A stretch of DNA of 64,000 bases from Limnephilus marmoratus. Its lineage: Eukaryota > Arthropoda > Insecta > Trichoptera > Limnephilidae. Below, piece by piece: positions 56,664-64,000 of this stretch; positions within the stretch are counted from its first letter, which is position 1; each line of letters begins with the position of its first letter. The position numbers were made by a program, and so were the translations under genes. Under the pieces are notes generated by a model, which was not told the origin of the DNA, did no database searches, and was given only the letters and a program-made list of their open reading frames with translations. The stretch covers positions 33,612,676 to 33,676,675 of the forward strand of contig OU862915.1 of the NCBI GenBank assembly GCA_917880885.1, read 5' to 3'.

Positions 56664-57202
56664 AGTACATATGTACTTCATTGACAAATTTCATGACGCC
56701 ATTGTTGATCTTCTTGAAAATTTACTGTTAATTGATTATCGCCTCCAAACAAACAGATTATAATCTGTTAATAATCAGGTTAATTTTTGTTTATCTTTAA
56801 TAAAAATTTTCCGCCTTCATTTTCCTAGAACCGTATGAAAGTGAGGAAATTGTATTTATTTTCACAATCATGTTTTTCAACATCTATCTTCTTTATCAAC
56901 CAGTTTTGTGACTTCATAAAAAGAACACAATCTGAACCTTTCACCTGTATTGTTTTCATATCATTTTTACTCAGTCTCTATTTTATTTGCTAGAATTTTT
57001 GGTCCGATATTTAAGTTGTGTAGCTTTTCCGGTCCGTGGGATCGAATTAGTACTTGAGCGATGTTTTCGAAACTTCGGATGCAGGTTGAGTCAATACGGT
57101 CGGCTTGCCCTGCCTTATTGCAATGGTTGTTAAACTGAGGAGAAGAATTTGTACTATAAAATATCGTAACTCTTTTTCGTATTCGTCAATCTGATAATTA
57201 CG
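56664..57202. other. No gene recognised
   Basis: No coding or repeat signal was assigned. Confidence 0.4.
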
Positions 57203-57205
57203 TTA

Positions 57206-57839
57206 GGCCGGGCATACGCGAACAGCTTGAGCAGTTAGCCAGTGATCAACATACACGAACCGCTCTTGCGGTCATAGTCAACAGCTTGAAGCTGTTATTG
57301 ATAACTGCTCGAGCAGTTGGCAATTTCAATTTTAATTCAAATCAGTAGCATCATGGGTTTTGAGGAAGAAACACTACTCCTGCGTTTGCTCTTACGCCGA
57401 CGACGGCGGCGTAGAAATAGAAAATTGTGGGTTCATCCAATATTAGAAAATTGTGGGTTCAACCAATATTAGTTCCTAATATTGAAACGTCTTAGTTCCA
57501 ATATTAGGAACTAAGACGTGATGAAGAAAAGTTTTTTTTTATTATTTTAGAATGTCTAATCTCATCTTTTGACGAATTGTGTATCCCACCAGAAGAAAAG
57601 CTAGCTCTAGCGGTAACTGCGCGAGAGCAGTCGACACCTCGAGCAGTCGACACCTCGAGCAGTCAGTGTTTGCCCGGCGACAGCTTGACCGCACCAAATT
57701 TCACCGTGCTGCCAACCGCCCGAAACAACTGCTCGAGCGGTTCGTGTATGTACATACGTAGAAGTCTACAGTTCACTATGCAGTCGCAGCTCAAAGCAGT
57801 CGATCCTGACTGCTTCAAGCTGTTCGTGTATGCCCGGCC
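57206..57839 (+). mobile_element. PIF/Harbinger deletion derivative
   Basis: TIRs GGCCGGGCATACGCGAACAG and GGCCGGGCATACACGAACAG (inverse at the right) are flanked by TTA at 57203-57205 and 57840-57842. Subterminal CTGCTCGAGCAGT-like palindromes occur on both sides. Two transposase scraps remain (57353-57472 and 57551-57610). Confidence 0.92.
57353..57472 (+). pseudogene. Harbinger transposase N-terminus, 39 codons
   Basis: The peptide MGFEEETLLLRLLLRRRRRR followed by RNRKLWVHPI is the arginine-rich start of many Harbinger transposases. A 26-bp tandem duplication (AGAAAATTGTGGGTTCA...) introduces the early stop. Downstream, after an acceptor-like TTATTTTAG, the frame EECLISSFDELCIPPEEKLA (from about 57549) is a later piece of the same protein. 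Confidence 0.8.
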
Positions 57840-57886
57840 TTAATGTCTGCCTACCTACTCGCTCCACATTCTACCAGTAGTGGTAT

Positions 57887-57955
57887 TAATAATAATAATA
57901 ATAATTGGATAATTTGTAGAGCGCCGTTTTTGTGAAAAATCACCTCAATCTACTA
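57887..57955 (-). mobile_element. L2-like LINE 3' tail, inverted
   Basis: AATAATAATAATAATT, then GATAATTTGTAGAGCGCCGT and TGTGAAAAATCACCTCAA, the inverse of the 45720 tail. Confidence 0.75.
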
Positions 57956-57999
57956 CAATAATATATATATTTTTAATATATAAAAGAGGAAAGATTTGA

Positions 58000-59400
58000 T
58001 TGTTTGTTTGTTTGCATTGAATAGGCTCCGAAACTACTGAACCGTTTTGAAAAATTCTTTCACCAATATAAAGTTACATTATCAGCGAGTAACGTAGGCT
58101 GTATATAATGGCGTAAGCTCTGGCGTTATGAAGTTTGTAAAAATGAAAATGGGTGTATTTCATATATTTTAGCGGCAGGGAAGAAAGGCAGGGGGAAGGT
58201 GGGGTTTGCGAAGAGGGAAGACACGAAGGAGGGGAAAGGTGGGGAAGGTGGAAGGGAACGGGGATGCACGGGAAAGGACATGCAGGGAGAATAAATTAAA
58301 CAATAATATCTTAAATAATTTAGCTACTTAGAACCGCATTAACCTTAAATTAACAATACTTTTTCAAAAATTTATTTTATATAATTATTTTTTTATTTTT
58401 TTTACACATTTGATTTATGTGAGTACGTAAATATAATGAATGTGTTCTAATTTTTAATTTTAATTAATTTAATTTTTTTAATTAAAAAAAAAATATATAT
58501 ATATATATATATATTTTCTCTTCCCTTTACACACGAGTAGTTACACTCTTGTAAAGGTTATATATTATATACATATATATGTTTATACTGTTTCTAATCA
58601 ATGTTGCATGTTAGTATTTAATGATTTGAGTTTAATCCGATTGTAACCTGAAAATGCAATTACTCATGATTATATTACATGTATATGTATATAAAAACTA
58701 ATAAAAAAAAAACTAATCAATTTATTTCTTTGAATGGCATAGCAACGCATGCCGGGTACCAGCTAGTAATTTTTAAGTAGAATTTTAAAAGTTTAAATGC
58801 TATATTTCAGCGGCCATATTGAAATTGTGGAGTTAAAACCGATTTGGTGCAAAATTGGTATAGGATAGATTGATAGATCAGATGGGAGATAAACTTGAGT
58901 TCTGTTAAAATATTATGTTTTCTTCTATTGATTTATAATTTTTCCTATCGTTTGCAACTCATTTTCAAAAACTTCCAAACGTACCTACTTACCAAAAAAC
59001 TTTACTTAATTTATAAATCATTCACAAAACTATGTGCAATGTGGGTATCCCAGTACGGTCACATACTTTTCGACTTTTGTTAAGAATTATAAAATTTAAA
59101 AAATTTAAAATTTTGGTGGCCATGTTGAAATTCTAGAGTTCTTAGCCAATTTGGTTCAAATTTAGTGTATGTGAGTTTAGTTGAACTCAAGACTAGTGAA
59201 TGAAGCCGAAATTTAAAATTTTGGCGACCATCTTTCAGCGAAGTATATATATTACGAAGTATATTTGTATAAATAGTTTTTATTTTAATGGATGAAGTAT
59301 TTGAAAAGTGAATGTATGCACACATTGTCACTAGGTACAATTGTAAGTTCAAAAGGAAAAAAAAACTGATAGCAGGGATCATTACTAAATTGTGCGATGC
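58000..59400 (+). repeat. LINE 3' end (58287-58710) and dispersed repeats
   Basis: AATTAAACAATAATATCTTA at 58292 starts a 3' end shared with 32160-32570, including the hairpin. Flanking it, GTTTGTTTGCATTGAATAGG (58010) and GGCCATATTGAAATTGTGGA / GGCCATGTTGAAATTCTAGA (58812 and 59119) are dispersed repeats. Confidence 0.6.
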
Positions 59401-60349
59401 GTTTTTTTTTTTGGTATTCCAAGTTTTGAGGGCTGATTGAGTGAACGCAGCGAAGTCGCGTTTTAATAGTTACTAAGTTTTAAACTTTTTATATTTATTT
59501 TATTTTATATTCTTTCTCTTCTTTTTATTTCATCAATTTACTTTCTTTTTTTTGTGCAAATCATGTTCCACATGTTCATACCCATAATATTTTGACTGTC
59601 CTAAAACGGGAATAATCCTTGTCATTTTTTTTAACAAATTATGTATATAAATGTATAATCTTGTGCTAAATAAACAATAAAAAAAACTCAACCATTTGGC
59701 GTTTCATCTGTCCGGTAGTTAATACCCACCATTCTTAAAAAAATGTTAACGCGCATTTAGCTGCCATCCGTCCCAGTGGTAAAGCTTTGATTTTAACCTA
59801 TGTCAAGAAAATATGAATCACGTGAAGAGCCTAGCAGTCCATAAAGTATTTTCAAATTTGGTGAAATTAGTTTGCTGTTTCGTCGTAATGTCGCCCGTGT
59901 AGTTTTCACATATTTTAACTTCGGTATTCTGTTTTAAAGTTGTACATATTTTCACAACGCTACTTGTAATCTAATTCCCCGATTTCCTCCTCCCGCCAAG
60001 CTCTAGGGCGTCGACTTTACCATGAAACTCGTATGTAATTTTGTTCAGCGAGCGTTTGGTGATATCAGGGGTATAAAAGCAGTTTTATTTAAAATTTTGC
60101 AGAAAGTGAAAAGAATGATAATTTTTCCAATGTAAATTATTACTTTTTCAACACAAATTCAAAGGTAAATTAAGATTACTTTAATGAATCGGTAATTATT
60201 TTTGTTATTAATATCATCGCAAAGAAAAAAACCTCTTGTTGTCATTGTTTTATTTGAAAACTTAACAAAATTGATAATAACTGTTGATTAGACAATTTTT
60301 ATTACTACAAAATGTGCATACCTATATTACGAGTATAATACAATATTAT
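59401..60349. other. No gene recognised
   Basis: AT-rich; no assigned feature. Confidence 0.4.
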
Positions 60350-61360
60350 ATATTTAGGGTATTTTTAGGCGTACTCGACGTATTTTAACCAGTTATTCGT
60401 GACATTATTTGGAATAAAAAATGTAAATGAAATTTTGGTCTCCGGCGACTTTTTTTTTCCTCAAAATCAAATATTTTTCCGCATGTCGTCACTGTTCACC
60501 CAGCCGAGTAGCCGACCAACCACTCACCCCATCTCTAACTGTCCAATACCTAATTTTTTTTTATGTTTTTTGTAGAAAAAAAAATCAAAGATGTCACTGT
60601 AGACAAAAAATTTCATTTACATTTTTTGCTCCAAATAATGTCCGGAATCAATGGTTAAAGTAAGTCAAGTACGTTCCTTTAAACCCTATATTTATATATG
60701 CAGTCCTAGTGCTGCATACATATAAAATATATTGATTTTAATACAATACATATATTTTATTTTATTTATTTATGTTTATTTAGGAAGCATAAAACTGCGT
60801 GTAAAGTAATTTACATTAAATAGTGAATATAATTTAAACCAGTTAAGTTCAGTGAAATCAAGTGGTTATTTTTCAATTATAGTAGGTATAAATTGTAAGC
60901 ACGTTGTAAAAATGATCAAAAAGTGCTAATAATCAATACAGAAATAACAGTTTCGAGTAGTTATTTAAATAAAATTACTAAATAAAAAAAAATTAAAATA
61001 ATAGTACATAGTGTTAAGTAAAAAGTTATTAAAAAGAAAATAATAAACAAGAATTAATAGTTTTCATTTAAGTGCATTGTACGGTTAGTTTGATTTTAGT
61101 CGATTTAAGGGTAAAATGGATAATGTATATATGCAGCACTAGGACTGCACATATACAGGATGTTAAGTACTTGACTTACTTTAACCAGTGATTCCTGACA
61201 TTATATGGAGTAAAAAATGAAAATGAAATTTCGGTCTCCGGTGACATCTTTGATGTTTTCTTTTTACAAAAACATAAAAAAAATGGTAGGTGTCGTACAG
61301 TTGGAGGAGGGGTGAAGGGTTGGTCGACTACTCGGCTGGATATATATTACATGTTTATAT
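60350..61360. mobile_element. Two related MITE copies separated by an inverted-repeat-bounded segment
   Basis: The first copy (about 60380-60680) has arms TTAACCAGTTATTCGTGACA and the inverse ...AATCAATGGTTAAA, enclosing AAATGTAAATGAAATTT. The second (about 61153-61360) begins TTGACTTACTTTAACCAGTG. Between them, ATGCAGTCCTAGTGCTGCAT (60699) and TATGCAGCACTAGGACTGCA (61131) are inverted, bounding about 430 bp. Boundaries are uncertain. Confidence 0.55.
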
Positions 61361-61477
61361 ATAAAGCTCAAACCAAAAAACCTTAGTTTTCGAGTGAATA
61401 GAGTTTGAAGACTAAATTTTTAAGGTTAAATTTGAAAAAAAGTTAAAGTTGCTACATGGTTACTGTCAGATCAGACA

Positions 61478-61733
61478 GCTTGACTATTCACATCTAGTCA
61501 CCAAACACGGCTAAAGCCATTTAAAGCAAAGTTTTAATTCTGAATGGTGGTCTTTTACTAGGGCGATACTGAAACTATCTTCCAATCTTGAACGTGCCGC
61601 AAATAAGAGTATACCTTATAATATTTTTAAATGATCAAATTGTGAAATACCACAAACCAATCAAATAAAATTTACTTGCGCATGCTGAATTTGAACCCGT
61701 GACCTCCGGAACGCCAGTCGAGAGCCTTATCGA
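61478..61733 (-). mobile_element. SINE-A copy 9, 3'-truncated
   Basis: ATTCACATCTAGTCACCAAA, ACTAGGGCGATACTGAAAC, and a degenerate head (TTTGAACCCGTGACCTCCGG). Confidence 0.75.
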
Positions 61734-62811
61734 AAATAACAAAACTAGAAATGAAAAAAATATATTATAAATAAAGATATGTAAACGTGAACAAAACTAG
61801 GGTATAAGTGATTAATTTTATGTGAATAATTTAATAAAATTTCATTAAGATTTTTCAAAAATAGTTATTTGCCATCGAATAGATATTTCGCATTTCATAT
61901 TATTTATTCTTATATAAATGTCGGAAACATTTATTTAATTATCATATACATTTATTTAATTATCAAAAACATTATTTAATTATCATAAACATAAAGTATT
62001 ATGTTAACTTTGAATATCCCTGAACAGCGCAGACACAGCTCGGCCGTGCGACTTGAGTAGATAGCAAATTAAAGAAGAAATTGTAAAAAGGGCCATTTAA
62101 TAATTCCGACAATGCATTCAGGTCTAGTAAATGACTGATCTTTTGGGTGATTCAGCTTTTACTTAAATTATTTAAAGTAGCGTGACAGACAACCTTCCGT
62201 CTTCGGGCTTGTCCGAGCACTGATCTGCTTTTGAGAAATCTGCCCTAATATATGATACGAAAATTGATGCAAACCAAATAAATCATTGGATTTTAATATA
62301 TTTATTTTTTAATTGAGATTCTTAAAATACTGTTTTATTTGATGATATTTTTATTTTATTAACTAACCTGTTTTTTGGTACATTAAAACGATTCTAAAGT
62401 TGACTGATTTATGCAGTTTTTTTAATAATATCACATCGTAATTTAGCTAAAAAGGCTCTTTAATTAAAAAATTTAAAAATGAAGCGGTATACGTTGAGAT
62501 GTTTTCTATCTAAAAATATTTTTTTTCTTTTTTTTTCCTTTATGCATACGACAACATAAGAAAAATATTTGCAGGTCGATTGAGAATTGTTGAAAACAAC
62601 TATTTTTCAAACAGTTATAAAGTATGAAAAATATTTTTTGTTAATATTTAATTATATTTCTGGGGATAGAACGTAAATGTAACTATCATTCTTTTGGTAT
62701 AACTTTTTTTTTGTTTGTACGGTTATGGACGTAGGCGACTTCGAAAACGCGCAAAAATCATTGAATATTGAAAAATCTCTCGTACCATCTGAAGTCTTTA
62801 TATATATAAAT
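61734..62811. other. No gene recognised
   Basis: AT-rich with TTTATTTAATTATCA short repeats near 61930-61990. Confidence 0.4.
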
Positions 62812-62985
62812 ACCGCACAAATGATTTTTTTAATGAATTACCGCAGAGTCCGCTGCTGCTGGACTTCTATGAACTGCTCCCAACCTTCCGGATCCAGGAA
62901 GTGAGACTATGGCATTCCCAATTGGGGTACGTTGTGAGGCTGGAGGTGTGGGGAGGAGAAGGAGATAGGGAAGTACTTGGTACTG
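62812..62985 (-). mobile_element. SINE-A copy 10, 5'-truncated
   Basis: TACCGCACAAATG, TTCCCAATTGGGGTACGTTG, GGAGAAGGAGATAGGGAAG. The tRNA head is absent. Confidence 0.75.
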
Positions 62986-63419
62986 AGTAAATTATGATAG
63001 ATTAAAAACGAACACTTTGACATGCATTCATTTCCCCATTTTCGTTGTTCACGGTCCATCCGGATATCCTGCTTGTGTGCATGCCCATCTCCACGTACCT
63101 CTGAACTTCCTCCTGTCCTCCCATACCACTTCAGCACATTTCATTACTATGTACCTACCAGCTGGTATCCATTGTAAACTAGACGTGGGCAAAATTGAAT
63201 GACCGAATTAAATGAATAAATTCAATCTTGTGACACACTCAATCTAATTCTCAATTTCAAAAGGAATTGATTCTTCATTCCTTATCTTTGGCCTTGCATC
63301 CTACGATTTTTAACGACACCATACATTTTTAATTTCCATTTATTTTACTGTTAAATTATTTCAATGAATAATGTGTTCTGTAAACGATTTAAATATTATA
63401 TTGTTTCATAGGTATTTAA
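62986..63419. other. No gene recognised
   Basis: No assigned feature; GC rises sharply after 63430. Confidence 0.4.
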
Positions 63420-63424
63420 ATATT

Positions 63425-64000
63425 ATTAAACGGGCCGCGCGCCGCGAAGTTTTCGACGGACGGTATTGTGAACGACTCGCCTATTACGATTGTATTCCGC
63501 TACCGCCGCGCCGCTATTCTAAAAACACCCGAACATCATAAGTCCATGTCCCAAAATGGCCAAAACGCGGCCGCGATTCATCCGGGTTGCCCGAGCATCT
63601 CTTTCACGCAAGGAATTAATCATTTATCCTAAACAATAGTCCTGACATTGTCCTAAGGTCCCCGCCGTCCCAGGTCCGTGTTCAATGTCCGCGTCCCAGG
63701 TACCTAGTCTGTCGAAATCGAGATTGTCCGATTCCGACAGACAGAGGAATTAAAACAAAAGTCTTTTTCACTTGTGACGTCATGGTCTTTTGTAATTCTT
63801 AGACCTAAAAATGACGTCAGGCGTCATCGTCACGTCAATGTCACGATATGTCCCAAACGCATCCCAGTCCTAGGTCCGCAGCTCGCGAGTAAATCAAGTC
63901 ACTGCTAGGTAAGACACAAAACATTAATCAAAAGTTACTAATTCATTCGTCAATGCCAGCCCTTAATCCGTCCGCGCGGTTCATTTATTCCCCCGCGCGC
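63425..64000. promoter_or_regulatory. GC/CpG-rich promoter-like region with CRE palindromes
   Basis: GGGCCGCGCGCCGCG and GCGGCCGCG blocks mark an abrupt compositional change. TGACGTCA occurs perfectly at 63775-63782 and 63812-63819, followed by half sites GCGTCA (63821) and ACGTCA (63832). CAAAATGGCC at 63552 resembles a YY1/Pho-type promoter motif. A 5' region of a gene beyond the right edge is the simplest explanation; it could also be a GC-rich repeat. Confidence 0.5.

Noticed and set aside
60427..60663. 78-codon frame
   Set aside because: It lies inside a MITE with inverted arms, and its sequence follows the repeat.

Overview
This window looks like AT-rich insect genomic DNA; Lepidoptera is my first guess from the style of the repeats, but the sequence does not prove the order. 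It holds one convincing host gene: a complete, intronless GMC-family FAD oxidoreductase (glucose-dehydrogenase-like, 618 aa, minus strand, 39387-41243) with a signal peptide and a nearby poly-A signal. Nearly everything else that can be recognised is transposable-element sequence, much of it nested. LEFT (0-9 kb): a jockey/CR1-type LINE ORF open to the left edge (2-2338) with a structured 3' UTR; a perfect 78-bp-arm hairpin element (4386-4575); an RTE-like LINE 3' fragment; a long-TIR element (5769-6685); and a minus-strand LINE pseudogene (about 7090-8640) split by two copies of a hairpin-tailed SINE. MIDDLE LEFT (9-26 kb): tRNA-headed SINEs, L2-like LINE C-termini, three hammerhead-ribozyme-like motifs of the Penelope type, a TTAA-flanked MITE family, an ~87-bp satellite (14985-15740), a TA-flanked MITE inside a SINE, and a three-layer nest at 21.7-23.0 kb. 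MIDDLE (25.5-39.2 kb): a TIR element carrying 60-bp tandem repeats, paired minisatellites, a decayed mariner, LINE fragments, an internally deleted PIF/Harbinger element whose two truncated genes converge (36401-37524), and a hAT-type element that keeps a BED zinc-finger exon (38428-39185). RIGHT (41-64 kb): LINE pseudogenes with nested insertions, an element inserted in the tRNA head of a SINE, twin ~155-bp-arm inverted repeats, a frameshifted R2-type (restriction-like endonuclease) LINE, a second Harbinger deletion derivative (57206-57839), more MITEs and SINEs, and a GC-rich promoter-like edge with two perfect CRE palindromes. SHARED REPEAT FAMILIES: 'SINE-A' has a tRNA-like head, a body containing CCCAATTGGGG, and a poly-A end. 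'SINE-B' begins near CAATTTGGGAGGC and ends in a nested hairpin (CTCCACACAG / CTGTGTGGAG) plus poly-A. The 'TTAA MITE' starts TTAAGAGGGC and ends CTCTTAA. The genes do not form an operon or pathway: the window is a TE-dense intergenic landscape around one oxidoreductase gene, with a possible promoter of a neighbour at the right edge. All family names rest on motifs and flanks read by eye; no database search was possible.
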